A stretch of DNA of 28,537 nucleotides, taken from contig CAJUEY010000035.1 of the NCBI GenBank assembly GCA_910585825.1, forward strand, positions 1 to 28,537, given 5' to 3'. The DNA comes from an uncultured Lachnospiraceae bacterium. Lineage in GTDB: Bacteria > Bacillota > Clostridia > Lachnospirales > Lachnospiraceae. The notes beneath the pieces are model-generated. The model saw nothing but the letters and a program-made list of their open reading frames with translations. It ran no database searches and was not told the origin of the DNA. Made by a program: the position numbers and the translations under genes. Numbering within the stretch: position 1 is the first letter of the stretch; each line of letters opens with the position of its first letter. Positions 6,188-13,471 of the stretch are shown here, one piece after another.

Positions 6188-6844
6188 ATGGGACAGAAAG
6201 TAAATCCTCATGGCTTAAGAGTTGGTATCATTAAAGATTGGGACTCAAGATGGTATGCAGAGGCAGATTTTGCAGACTTTTTAGTAGAGGACTACAATAT
6301 CAGAACATTTCTTAAGAGAAAATTATACGCAGCAGGTGTTTCCAGAATTGAGATTGAGCGTGCATCTGACCGCGTAAAAGTAATTATTTATACGGCAAAG
6401 CCTGGCGTAGTAATTGGAAAAGGCGGAGCAGAAATCGAAAAAGTAAAAGCAGAAGTCCAGAAATTAACCGATAAGAAATTAGTGGTAGATATTAAAGAAG
6501 TAAAGAGACCGGATAAAGATGCGCAGTTAGTAGCGGAGAATATTGCGCTGCAGCTTGAAAACCGTGTTTCTTTCCGTAGAGCAATGAAATCCTGTATGGG
6601 ACGCTGTATGAAAGCCGGCGCGCAGGGAATCAAAACTTCCTGTTCCGGACGTCTTGGCGGAGCTGATATGGCACGTACTGAGTTTTACAGCGAAGGAACG
6701 ATACCGCTTCAGACATTAAGAGCAGACATTGATTATGGATTTGCAGAGGCAGACACAACTTATGGAAAAGTTGGTGTAAAAGTCTGGGTATACAAGGGAG
6801 AAGTACTTCCTACAAAGGGAAATAAGGAAGGAGGAGCTCGTTAA
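6188..6844 (+). CDS. rpsC: 30S ribosomal protein S3
   Basis: A 218-aa S3 at the mRNA entry site. MGQKVNPHGLRVGIIKDWDS begins the protein; the type II KH domain shows the GxxG loop in VVIGKGGAEIEK (about residues 75-86); the C-terminal domain has the GCxKAGAQGIKTSCSGRLGGA-type pattern and PLQTLRADIDYG. AAGGAGGG lies upstream. It ends 2 bases before rplP, whose Shine-Dalgarno GGAGG is inside its last codons. Confidence 0.98.
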   Translation: MGQKVNPHGLRVGIIKDWDSRWYAEADFADFLVEDYNIRTFLKRKLYAAGVSRIEIERASDRVKVIIYTAKPGVVIGKGGAEIEKVKAEVQKLTDKKLVVDIKEVKRPDKDAQLVAENIALQLENRVSFRRAMKSCMGRCMKAGAQGIKTSCSGRLGGADMARTEFYSEGTIPLQTLRADIDYGFAEADTTYGKVGVKVWVYKGEVLPTKGNKEGGAR

Positions 6845-6846
6845 TT

Positions 6847-7284
6847 ATGTTAATGCCTAAGAGAGTAAAACGTCGTAAGCAGTTCCGTGGAAGTATGCGC
6901 GGAAAAGCATCGAGGGGAAATAAGATCGTAAACGGTGAATATGGTATTGTTGCAATGGAGTCGTGCTGGATCCGTTCTAATCAGATTGAGGCAGCCCGTG
7001 TTGCTATGACTCGTTATGTAAAGCGTGGCGGTAAAGTTTGGATCAAGATCTTCCCGGATAAACCAGTTACTACAAAACCTGCTGAAACCCGTATGGGTTC
7101 CGGAAAAGGAACCTTAGAATACTGGGTGGCCGTAGTGAAACCAGGACGCGTGATGTTCGAGATCTCCGGAGTTCCGGAAGAGGTTGCAAGAGAGGCGTTG
7201 CGTCTTGCCACTCATAAATTACCTTGCAAATGTAAAATCGTTTCACGTGCAGACTTAGAAGGCGGTGAATCAAATGAAAACTAA
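6847..7284 (+). CDS. rplP: 50S ribosomal protein L16
   Basis: A 145-aa L16 at the base of the A-site tRNA on the large subunit. MLMPKRVKRRKQFRGSMRGK matches the family start, followed by GKVWIKIFPDKPVT, ETRMGSGKGTLEYWVAVVKP and the C-terminal EALRLATHKLPCKCKIV. Start ATG 6847 immediately follows rpsC and is served by AGGAGG at 6829-6834. The last codons overlap the rpmC start by 11 bases. Confidence 0.98.
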   Translation: MLMPKRVKRRKQFRGSMRGKASRGNKIVNGEYGIVAMESCWIRSNQIEAARVAMTRYVKRGGKVWIKIFPDKPVTTKPAETRMGSGKGTLEYWVAVVKPGRVMFEISGVPEEVAREALRLATHKLPCKCKIVSRADLEGGESNEN

Positions 7285-7483
7285 AAAATATTTAGAAGAA
7301 TTAAAATCACAGTCTGTTGCAGATTTAAATGCACAGTTAGTTGAGGCTAAAAAAGAGCTTTTCAATTTGAGATTCCAGAATGCAACGAACCAGTTGACAA
7401 ATACAAGCAGAATCAAAGAAGTCAGAAAAAATATTGCCAGGATTCAAACCGTAATCACTGAAAAGGCGAATGTGGCAGAGTAA
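7274..7483 (+). CDS. rpmC: 50S ribosomal protein L29
   Basis: A 69-aa L29, a two-helix protein next to L23 at the tunnel exit. Family features are KYLEELKSQSVADLNAQLVE, KKELFNLRFQNATNQLTNTS and IKEVRKNIARIQTVI. ATG 7274 is favoured over the GTG at 7265 because MKTKKYLEEL is the usual N-terminus and AAGGCGGTGA sits at the right distance. The start overlaps the rplP stop, so coupled translation is likely. Confidence 0.97.
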   Translation: MKTKKYLEELKSQSVADLNAQLVEAKKELFNLRFQNATNQLTNTSRIKEVRKNIARIQTVITEKANVAE

Positions 7484-7505
7484 AACGGGAAGGAGATTAT
7501 AGGCT

Positions 7506-7763
7506 GTGGAAGAGAGAAATCTTAGAAAAACGCGTATAGGCGTCGTTGTAAGTGATAAGATGCAGAAAACAATTGTTGTTGCTGTCAGAGATAATGTAAG
7601 ACATCCTCTTTACAACAAAATCGTGAAGAAAACTTATAAATTAAAGGCTCATGACGAAAACAACGACTGCAAAATCGGCGATACGGTCAAAGTAATGGAA
7701 ACAAGGCCTTTATCCAAAGATAAGAGATGGAGACTTGTAGAAATCATAGAGAGAGCGAAATAA
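7506..7763 (+). CDS. rpsQ: 30S ribosomal protein S17
   Basis: An 85-aa S17, an early-assembling OB-fold protein on the 16S 5' domain. RKTRIGVVVSDKMQKTIVVA, RHPLYNKIVKKTYKLKAHDE and the KDKRWRLVEIIE end match the family. It starts with GTG at 7506, with AAGGAGAT about 9 bases upstream. It is the last gene before a 69-base spacer holding stem-loop B and rplN, the conventional S10/spc boundary. Confidence 0.98.
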   Translation: MEERNLRKTRIGVVVSDKMQKTIVVAVRDNVRHPLYNKIVKKTYKLKAHDENNDCKIGDTVKVMETRPLSKDKRWRLVEIIERAK

Positions 7764-7777
7764 TTATAGAAGGAATA

Positions 7778-7810
7778 CTCGCAGGGCATAGCATATGCCA
7801 TACTGCGCAG
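7778..7810 (+). repeat. composite stem-loop before rplN (family 1, copy B)
   Basis: Outer stem CGCA (7780-7783) pairs with TGCG (7804-7807), extended across a bulged C by CT/AG; inner stem GGCATA (7785-7790) pairs perfectly with TATGCC (7794-7799) with loop GCA. A single G separates the stems on the 5' side, and ATAC on the 3' side. GGCAGGAAAAGGAGG follows, so the rplN Shine-Dalgarno starts about 6-9 bases after the structure. Confidence 0.7.
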
Positions 7811-7832
7811 GCAGGAAAAGGAGGCTTTTAGC

Positions 7833-8201
7833 ATGATTCAACAGGAAAGCAGACTGAAGGTAGCCGACAATACAGGAGCAAAAGAGATTTTATGTATCCG
7901 TGTTATGGGAGGATCTACCAGAAGATATGCGAATATCGGTGATGTGATTACTGCTACGGTAAAAGACGCAACACCAGGCGGTGTTGTTAAAAAAGGCGAT
8001 GTCGTAAAAGCTGTAGTTGTTCGTACAAAAAAAGGTGCCCGTCGTAAAGATGGTTCTTATATTAAATTTGATGAAAATGCTGCTGTGATTATCAAAGAAG
8101 ACAAAACTCCAAGAGGAACCCGTATCTTTGGACCGGTAGCTAGAGAGCTGCGCGAGAAACAGTTTATGAAGATTGTTTCCCTGGCTCCGGAAGTATTGTA
8201 G
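7833..8201 (+). CDS. rplN: 50S ribosomal protein L14
   Basis: A 122-aa L14 forming intersubunit bridges with 16S h14. MIQQESRLKVADNTGAKEIL is the hallmark N-terminus, with RRYANIGDVITATVKDATPG and the C-terminal RELREKQFMKIVSLAPEVL. Length is canonical. AAAAGGAGG precedes the ATG, directly downstream of stem-loop B. First gene of the spc-type half, with rplX 11 bases later. Confidence 0.98.
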   Translation: MIQQESRLKVADNTGAKEILCIRVMGGSTRRYANIGDVITATVKDATPGGVVKKGDVVKAVVVRTKKGARRKDGSYIKFDENAAVIIKEDKTPRGTRIFGPVARELREKQFMKIVSLAPEVL

Positions 8202-8212
8202 GAGGTGCTTTG

Positions 8213-8524
8213 ATGGCTACAAGTAAAATTAAAAAAGGCGATATGGTAAAAGTAATTGCCGGAAGAGATAAAGATAAAGAAGGAAAAGTGATTTCTGTAA
8301 ACAGAAAGACCAACAAACTTCTGGTAGAGGGTATCAATATGGTTACCAAACATGCAAAACCAAGTATGGCAAATCAGCAGGGCGGTATCATTCATCAGGA
8401 AGGACCAATTGACGCGTCAAACGTAATGTATCTTCATAAAGGAAAACCTACTCGTGTGGGCTTTAAAATGGATGGAGATAAAAAAGTTCGTTTTGCCAAA
8501 TCAACTGGTGACATCATTGATTAA
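8213..8524 (+). CDS. rplX: 50S ribosomal protein L24
   Basis: A 103-aa L24, an assembly initiator of the large subunit with a KOW motif (KIKKGDMVKVIAGRDKDKEG and on, residues 5-30). GINMVTKHAKPS and GGIIHQEGPIDASNVM are family blocks. ATG 8213 is chosen over the adjacent TTG at 8210; AGGAGG at 8200-8205 gives 7-base spacing. Confidence 0.98.
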   Translation: MATSKIKKGDMVKVIAGRDKDKEGKVISVNRKTNKLLVEGINMVTKHAKPSMANQQGGIIHQEGPIDASNVMYLHKGKPTRVGFKMDGDKKVRFAKSTGDIID

Positions 8525-8545
8525 TCGGAGAGGAGGACAAAACAG

Positions 8546-9088
8546 GTGAGTAGACTGAAAGAGCAGTATCAGAACGAAATCGTAGACGCTATGATGAAAA
8601 AGTTCGGATATAAAAATAAAATGCAGGTACCGAAGCTTGACAAAATCGTTGTCAATATGGGCGTTGGTGAAGCGAAAGAGAATGCGAAGATATTAGAAGC
8701 TGCCGTAAAGGATATGGAAACAATCACAGGGCAGAAAGCAGTCATAACGAAAGCAAAACATTCTATTGCAAACTTTAAAATCAGAGAAGGCATGGCGATC
8801 GGATGTAAGGTTACTTTAAGAGGTGAAAAAATGTATGAATTTTTTGATCGTCTTGTAAATCTTGCATTGCCCCGTGTACGTGACTTCCGCGGCATCAATC
8901 CAAATGCGTTTGATGGAAGAGGAAATTATGCCCTTGGTATCAAAGAGCAGTTGATTTTCCCGGAGATTGAATATGATAAGATTGATAAAATAAGAGGTAT
9001 GGACGTGATTGTCGTAACTACAGCGAAGACGGATGAAGAAGGCCGTGAGCTGTTAACTCAGTTCGGTATGCCGTTTGCAAAACAATAG
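8546..9088 (+). CDS. rplE: 50S ribosomal protein L5
   Basis: A 180-aa L5, part of the 5S RNP in the central protuberance, touching P-site tRNA. MSRLKEQYQNEI, VPKLDKIVVNMGVGEAKEN, GQKAVITKAKHSIANFKIRE and RGINPNAFDGRGNYALGIKE are diagnostic. It starts with GTG at 8546, preceded by GAGGAGG. The C-terminus GRELLTQFGMPFAKQ is complete. Confidence 0.98.
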   Translation: MSRLKEQYQNEIVDAMMKKFGYKNKMQVPKLDKIVVNMGVGEAKENAKILEAAVKDMETITGQKAVITKAKHSIANFKIREGMAIGCKVTLRGEKMYEFFDRLVNLALPRVRDFRGINPNAFDGRGNYALGIKEQLIFPEIEYDKIDKIRGMDVIVVTTAKTDEEGRELLTQFGMPFAKQ

Positions 9089-9100
9089 GAGGGAATTTGA

Positions 9101-9286
9101 ATGGCAAAAACATCTATGAAAGTAAAACAGCAGCGGAAACAGAAATTCTCTACCAGAGAATACAGCCGTTGCAGAATTTGCGGACGTCCACATGCATATT
9201 TAAGAAAGTACGGAGTCTGCAGAATATGTTTCCGGGAATTAGCATACAAAGGACAGATTCCGGGTGTGAAAAAAGCAAGCTGGTAA
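9101..9286 (+). CDS. rpsN: 30S ribosomal protein S14, zinc type
   Basis: A 61-aa type Z S14. Four cysteines, Cys24, Cys27, Cys40 and Cys43 in CRIC...CRIC, form the zinc site; the C-terminus is the family's KGQIPGVKKASW. This is the short zinc-binding form expected in the spc operon of Firmicutes. Together with the zinc-type L36 downstream it means these ribosomes carry C+ proteins at two places. AGGAGG is upstream and rpsH follows after 15 bases. Confidence 0.98.
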   Translation: MAKTSMKVKQQRKQKFSTREYSRCRICGRPHAYLRKYGVCRICFRELAYKGQIPGVKKASW

Positions 9287-9301
9287 GGAGGAAAATTCAT
9301 C

Positions 9302-9703
9302 ATGACAATGAGCGATCCAATTGCAGATATGCTTACAAGAATCCGTAATGCAAATACTGCTAAACATGATATAGTAGATATTCCGTCATCTAAAATGAAA
9401 GTTGCAATTGCTGACATTTTAGCGGATGAAGGATATATTGTAAAATATGACATCATTGAAGAAAACAATTTTAAAACGATCCGTGTTACATTAAAATACG
9501 GTGCAGATAAAAATGAAAAAATTATTTCCGGCATAAAGAGAATTTCAAAACCAGGACTTCGTGTATATGCCGGCAAAGATAAGATTCCTTATGTGCTTGG
9601 CGGACTTGGAATTGCAATCCTTTCTACAAATCAGGGAATCATTACAGACAAACAGGCCAGAAAGCTGCAGGTAGGCGGCGAAGTGCTTGCATTTGTTTGG
9701 TAG
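9302..9703 (+). CDS. rpsH: 30S ribosomal protein S8
   Basis: A 133-aa S8 binding the 16S central domain; in E. coli it also represses the spc operon. MTMSDPIADMLTRIRNAN at the start and LGGLGIAILSTNQGIITDKQ near the end, then GGEVLAFVW, are family marks. ATG 9302 is preferred to the ATG at 9308 because AAGGAGG lies 10 bases upstream. Spacer to rplF is 126 bases and contains repeats and a hairpin. Confidence 0.98.
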   Translation: MTMSDPIADMLTRIRNANTAKHDIVDIPSSKMKVAIADILADEGYIVKYDIIEENNFKTIRVTLKYGADKNEKIISGIKRISKPGLRVYAGKDKIPYVLGGLGIAILSTNQGIITDKQARKLQVGGEVLAFVW

Positions 9704-9829
9704 GCTGAAAGCAACTTAGTGAAATCAAGCCGAAGGTGCAGATTGAACTTAGTGTGAGGTTGTTCTGTGAGCTTAGCGAACAGAACATCCTTATAAATCA
9801 ATTTAATCAAATTCATAGGAGGTACGGGC
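9704..9829 (+). other. rpsH-rplF spacer with short repeats and hairpin
   Basis: No gene. An 8-bp perfect stem TGTTCTGT (9761-9768) / ACAGAACA (9780-9787) has an 11-base loop containing AGCTTAGCG. That loop resembles two direct repeats AACTTAGTG at 9713-9721 and 9746-9754, so the unit RRCTTAGYG occurs three times. No T tract follows the hairpin. The rplF Shine-Dalgarno AGGAGG lies about 30 bases downstream. Function unknown. Confidence 0.55.
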
Positions 9830-10369
9830 ATGTCACGTATAGGAAGAATGCCAATCGCAGTTCCCGCAGGCGTTACTGTGGATATTGCAGAAAATAATCA
9901 TGTGACTGTAAAAGGTCCAAAAGGGACTCTGGAAAGAACCCTTCCGTCAGAACTGGATATTAAATTAGAAGGTTCTGTAGTTACTGTAACAAGACCGAAT
10001 GATCTGAAAAGAATGAAATCTTTACACGGTTTGACAAGAACCCTCATCAATAACATGGTGGTTGGCGTAACAGATGGTTATACCAAGGTTCTTGAGATCA
10101 ACGGCGTTGGATACAGAGCGTCAAAATCAGGAAATAAATTAACCTTAAATCTGGGATATTCTCATCCCGTGGAGATGACGGATCCGGAAGGACTGGAATC
10201 TGCAGTTGAGGGAAATAAGATTACAGTAAAAGGTATTGATAAAGAAAAAGTTGGCCAGTATGCCGCCGAGATCAGAGATAAGAGAAGACCTGAGCCTTAT
10301 AAAGGAAAAGGTATTAAATATGCTGATGAAATTATCCGGCGCAAAGTTGGTAAGACTGGTAAAAAATAA
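9830..10369 (+). CDS. rplF: 50S ribosomal protein L6
   Basis: A 179-aa L6 with two repeated alpha/beta domains, near the factor-binding site. MSRIGRMPIAVPAGV, VKGPKGTLERTLP, HGLTRTLINNMVVGVTDGY and the C-terminal RDKRRPEPYKGKGIKYADE are diagnostic. AGGAGGT precedes the ATG, with rplR 19 bases downstream. Confidence 0.98.
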   Translation: MSRIGRMPIAVPAGVTVDIAENNHVTVKGPKGTLERTLPSELDIKLEGSVVTVTRPNDLKRMKSLHGLTRTLINNMVVGVTDGYTKVLEINGVGYRASKSGNKLTLNLGYSHPVEMTDPEGLESAVEGNKITVKGIDKEKVGQYAAEIRDKRRPEPYKGKGIKYADEIIRRKVGKTGKK

Positions 10370-10388
10370 GTAAAGGAGTGGACAAAGA

Positions 10389-10757
10389 ATGGTAAGCAAA
10401 AAATCAAGAGCAGAAGTTCGTGCAAAAAAGCATAGAAGGCTTCGGAATCATCTTGCCGGAACAGCCGACAGACCGCGTCTGGCCGTTTTTAGAAGCAATA
10501 ATCATATGTACGCTCAGGTAATTGATGATACGGCCGCTAATACACTTGTGTCTGCTTCTACTTTAGAAAAAGAAGTAAAATCAGAACTTGAGAAAACCAA
10601 TAACGTAGAAGCTGCAGCACACCTTGGAACAGTCATCGCGAAAAGAGCATTAGACAAGGGCATTAAGCAGGTTGTCTTTGACAGAGGCGGATTCATATAT
10701 CAGGGTAAAGTCAAAGCTTTAGCCGATGCGGCCCGTGAAGCCGGGTTAGAGTTTTAG
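10389..10757 (+). CDS. rplR: 50S ribosomal protein L18
   Basis: A 122-aa L18 of the 5S RNP. The basic N-terminus MVSKKSRAEVRAKKHRRLRN, then TADRPRLAVFRSNNHMYAQV, and the C-terminus FDRGGFIYQGKVKALADAAR with GLEF fit the family and length. AAAGGAG lies upstream. Confidence 0.98.
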   Translation: MVSKKSRAEVRAKKHRRLRNHLAGTADRPRLAVFRSNNHMYAQVIDDTAANTLVSASTLEKEVKSELEKTNNVEAAAHLGTVIAKRALDKGIKQVVFDRGGFIYQGKVKALADAAREAGLEF

Positions 10758-10774
10758 AAGGAGGACGCGAATTC

Positions 10775-11284
10775 ATGAAACGTACAATTATTGATGCTAG
10801 TCAATTAGAATTAAATGAAAAAGTGGTATCAATCAAACGTGTTACAAAGGTTGTGAAAGGTGGACGTAACTTCCGTTTTACAGCATTGGTTGTTGTTGGC
10901 GACGGCAATGGCCATGTTGGCGCAGGCTTAGGAAAAGCGACTGAAATTCCTGAGGCGATCCGCAAGGGAAAAGAAGACGCAATGAAGAAGTTAATCGAAG
11001 TGAAGTTAGATGACAACAAGAGTATCACACATGATACGACAGGAAAACATACTGGCGCATCCGTATTATTAAAAAGAGCGCCTGAAGGTACCGGCGTTAT
11101 TGCAGGAGGTCCTGCGCGAAGCGTATGTGAGCTTGCGGGAATCAGCAATATTCGTACAAAGTCTTTGGGTTCCAATAATAAACAGAATGTTGTGCTTGCA
11201 ACCATTCATGCATTAAGCCAGTTAAAATCTCCGGAAGAAGTAGCGAAGCTTCGCGGAAAATCCGTAGAAGAGATTCTAGGATAA
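10775..11284 (+). CDS. rpsE: 30S ribosomal protein S5
   Basis: A 169-aa S5 with an N-terminal double-stranded RNA-binding-like domain (LNEKVVSIKRVTKVVKGGRN and VGDGNGHVGAGLGKA) and a C-terminal S5 fold (GTGVIAGGPARSVCELAGI, RTKSLGSNNKQNVVLAT). It acts in decoding fidelity and mRNA entry. AGGAGG precedes the ATG, with rpmD 12 bases downstream. Confidence 0.98.
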   Translation: MKRTIIDASQLELNEKVVSIKRVTKVVKGGRNFRFTALVVVGDGNGHVGAGLGKATEIPEAIRKGKEDAMKKLIEVKLDDNKSITHDTTGKHTGASVLLKRAPEGTGVIAGGPARSVCELAGISNIRTKSLGSNNKQNVVLATIHALSQLKSPEEVAKLRGKSVEEILG

Positions 11285-11296
11285 GGAGGAGTTAAA

Positions 11297-11479
11297 ATGG
11301 CAGAGAAATTAAAAATCACACTTATAAAGTCTACAATTGGTGCAGTTCCAAAGAACAGAAAAACAGTGGAAGCGTTAGGATTAAGAAAAATCGGCAAAAC
11401 TGTTGAGATGCCGGACAATGAGGCAGTTCGTGGAATGATCCGTAATGTACGGCATTTAGTAAAAGTAGAAGAAATCTAG
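11297..11479 (+). CDS. rpmD: 50S ribosomal protein L30
   Basis: A 60-aa L30. LKITLIKSTIGAVPKNRKTV, ALGLRKIGKTVEMPDNEAVR and MIRNVRHLVKVEE are the family pattern, full length. AAGGAGG lies upstream. rplO follows after 24 bases. Confidence 0.97.
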   Translation: MAEKLKITLIKSTIGAVPKNRKTVEALGLRKIGKTVEMPDNEAVRGMIRNVRHLVKVEEI

Positions 11480-11503
11480 TCAACAAGATAAGGAGGTGTC
11501 AGA

Positions 11504-11944
11504 ATGGATTTATCAAACTTAAGACCTGCGAAAGGTTCTGTGCAGAATGATAATTTCAGAAGAGGACGCGGACATGGTTCAGGAAATGGAAAGACCGCCG
11601 GTAAAGGACACAAAGGCCAGAAAGCTCGTTCAGGAGCGCCAAGGCCCGGTTTTGAAGGCGGACAGATGCCATTATACAGAAGGCTTCCAAAGAGAGGGTT
11701 CACATGCAGAAATTCCAAAGATATTGTAGGAATCAATATGGCAGCCCTTGAAGTATTTGATAATGATACTGTTGTTACAGTTGAAAAATTAATCGAAGCG
11801 AGAATCGTTAAAAATCCCAGAGATGGCGTGAAGATTCTTGGCGGAGGAGAACTTACCAAGAAGCTTACCGTTCAGGTAAACGCATTCAGCGCAAGCGCAA
11901 AGGAAAAGATTGAGGCTCTTGGTGGAAAAGCAGAGGTGATCTAA
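11504..11944 (+). CDS. rplO: 50S ribosomal protein L15
   Basis: A 146-aa L15. The glycine-rich basic N-terminal arm (RRGRGHGSGNGKTAGKGHKG and QKARSGAPRPGFEGGQMPLY) penetrates 23S rRNA; the globular C-terminal domain ends SAKEKIEALGGKAEVI. AAGGAGGTG lies upstream. Its stop overlaps the secY start by one base (TAATG at 11942-11946), suggesting coupled translation. Confidence 0.98.
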   Translation: MDLSNLRPAKGSVQNDNFRRGRGHGSGNGKTAGKGHKGQKARSGAPRPGFEGGQMPLYRRLPKRGFTCRNSKDIVGINMAALEVFDNDTVVTVEKLIEARIVKNPRDGVKILGGGELTKKLTVQVNAFSASAKEKIEALGGKAEVI

Positions 11945-13263
11945 TGTTAAAGACACTCCGTAATGCATTTAAGATAAAGGATATAAGAAATAGAATTATC
12001 TTCACATTTTTTATGCTGATTATTATCAGGATCGGAAGCCAGCTTCCGGTTCCTGGTGTGGATCGAGATGTGTTTGCAAACTGGTTTGCAACCCAGAGCA
12101 GCGATGCTTTTAGTTTTTTTGACGCAGTAACCGGTGGTTCTTTTGAGCAGATGTCAATATTCGCATTGAACATTACGCCTTATATTACATCTTCTATTAT
12201 TATGCAGCTTTTGACCATTGCGATTCCAAAGATGGAAGAGATGCAGAAGGACGGAGAAGAAGGCAGGAAGAAAATTGCTGAGATTACCCGTTATGTTACA
12301 GTTGGCCTTGCATTAATTGAATCCATTGCCATGGCAATCGGATTTGGAAGAAGTAATTATCTGGAAAAATACGATGCATTGCATGTCATTACAGTTGTGG
12401 CAACTTTAACAGCAGGTTCTGCAGTGCTTATGTGGCTGGGAGAACGGATCACGGAAAAAGGAATTGGAAATGGTATTTCCATTGTACTTGTGATAAATAT
12501 TATTTCCCGTCTGCCGCAGGATCTGACAACATTGTATGAACAATTCGTAAAAGGACAGAGTGTTGTGGCAAAAGCCGTATTGGCTGCAGTGGTTATTTGT
12601 GCAATTATTGTAGTGATGGTAATCTTTGTTATTATCTTACAGGATGCTGAGCGGAAGATTCCGGTACAGTACTCCAAGAAGATTCAGGGAAGAAAGCAGG
12701 TTGGCGGTCAGTCGTCTCACATTCCGTTAAAGGTAAATACCGGCGGAGTTATCCCTGTTATCTTTGCACAGTCTTTGATGCAGACGCCGGTGATTATTGC
12801 ATCCTTGATCGGAAAGAATAATGGAACTGGAGTGGGAAGCCACATTTTAAAAGGCTTGTCCCAGTCAAATTGGTGTATTCCAAGTCAGCCGGTCTATTCT
12901 ATTGGACTTGTTGTATATATTGCATTGATTATTGCTTTTGCATATTTTTATACGTCCATTACCTTCAATCCACTTGAGATTGCAAACAATATGAAGAAAC
13001 AGGGCGGCTTTATTCCAGGCATTCGTCCGGGAAAACCAACGAGCGATTATCTGACGAAAATCTTAACTTATATTGTATTTATAGGAGCAGTTGGACTTGC
13101 AATTGTTGCTTTTATGCCCATTTTCTTCAGCGGTGTATTTAACGCAAACGTATCATTTGGCGGAACGTCTATTATCATTATTGTAGGCGTCATCATTGAG
13201 ACGATCAAACAGATTGAATCACAGATGCTTGTGCGTTACTATAAAGGCTTTTTAAATGATTAA
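11944..13263 (+). CDS. secY: protein translocase subunit SecY
   Basis: A 439-aa SecY, the channel of the Sec translocon. The N-terminal cytosolic segment and first TM (IRNRIIFTFFMLIIIRIGSQ) lead to the plug region PVPGVDRD. Ten hydrophobic segments can be traced, with the cytosolic basic loop ERKIPVQYSKKIQGRKQVGG (TM6-7) and the TM8-9 loop NPLEIANNMKKQGGFIPGIR that contact ribosome and SecA. The conserved arginine of that loop is in GIRPGKPT. Coupled to rplO; the next gene, adk, is 208 bases away behind a hairpin and repeats. Confidence 0.98.
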   Translation: MLKTLRNAFKIKDIRNRIIFTFFMLIIIRIGSQLPVPGVDRDVFANWFATQSSDAFSFFDAVTGGSFEQMSIFALNITPYITSSIIMQLLTIAIPKMEEMQKDGEEGRKKIAEITRYVTVGLALIESIAMAIGFGRSNYLEKYDALHVITVVATLTAGSAVLMWLGERITEKGIGNGISIVLVINIISRLPQDLTTLYEQFVKGQSVVAKAVLAAVVICAIIVVMVIFVIILQDAERKIPVQYSKKIQGRKQVGGQSSHIPLKVNTGGVIPVIFAQSLMQTPVIIASLIGKNNGTGVGSHILKGLSQSNWCIPSQPVYSIGLVVYIALIIAFAYFYTSITFNPLEIANNMKKQGGFIPGIRPGKPTSDYLTKILTYIVFIGAVGLAIVAFMPIFFSGVFNANVSFGGTSIIIIVGVIIETIKQIESQMLVRYYKGFLND

Positions 13264-13271
13264 TAATACAA

Positions 13272-13304
13272 TTTGGAGATACTGGTTTATACCGTATCTC
13301 CAAA
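13272..13304 (+). other. long hairpin after secY without T tract
   Basis: TTTGGAGATAC (13272-13282) and GTATCTCCAAA (13294-13304) form 11 perfect pairs, extended across a bulged T by GGT/ACC with loop TTAT. That is about 14 bp directly after the secY stop. CGTGTCTAAG follows rather than a T run, so it does not look like a standard intrinsic terminator. It may protect the secY 3' end after processing or act as a cleavage site. Confidence 0.65.
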
Positions 13305-13320
13305 CGTGTCTAAGATTTCC

Positions 13321-13446
13321 GCATAATAGCCGCATGGCATAGAGGTATCCATTAGGGTTTCCGTATAATTGCCGCATGGCATAGAGGTATCCATTAGGGT
13401 TTCCGCATGATTGCCGCATGGCATAGAGGTATCCATTTGGATTTCA
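13321..13446 (+). repeat. three tandem 42-bp repeats upstream of adk
   Basis: Units at 13321-13362, 13363-13404 and 13405-13446 share the core CCGCATGGCATAGAGGTATCC and an ending near ATTAGGGTTTCC; the first two differ at only a few positions and the third has diverged at its 3' end. The array is bracketed by GTGTCT (13306-13311) and AGACAC (13448-13453), which could pair. 42 bp equals 14 codons but the array is not in an extended frame from a plausible start. The adk Shine-Dalgarno AGGAGG follows at 13457-13462. Confidence 0.85.
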
Positions 13447-13471
13447 AAGACACAGCAGGAGGATAACGTAA

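Noticed and set aside
13364..13369. Perfect TATAAT in the second 42-bp repeat as an adk promoter
   Set aside because: No acceptable -35 lies 16-18 bases upstream and the other two repeats do not keep the box.
13321..13446. CRISPR array
   Set aside because: The 42-bp units are directly adjacent with no variable spacers, only three copies exist, and no cas genes are nearby.
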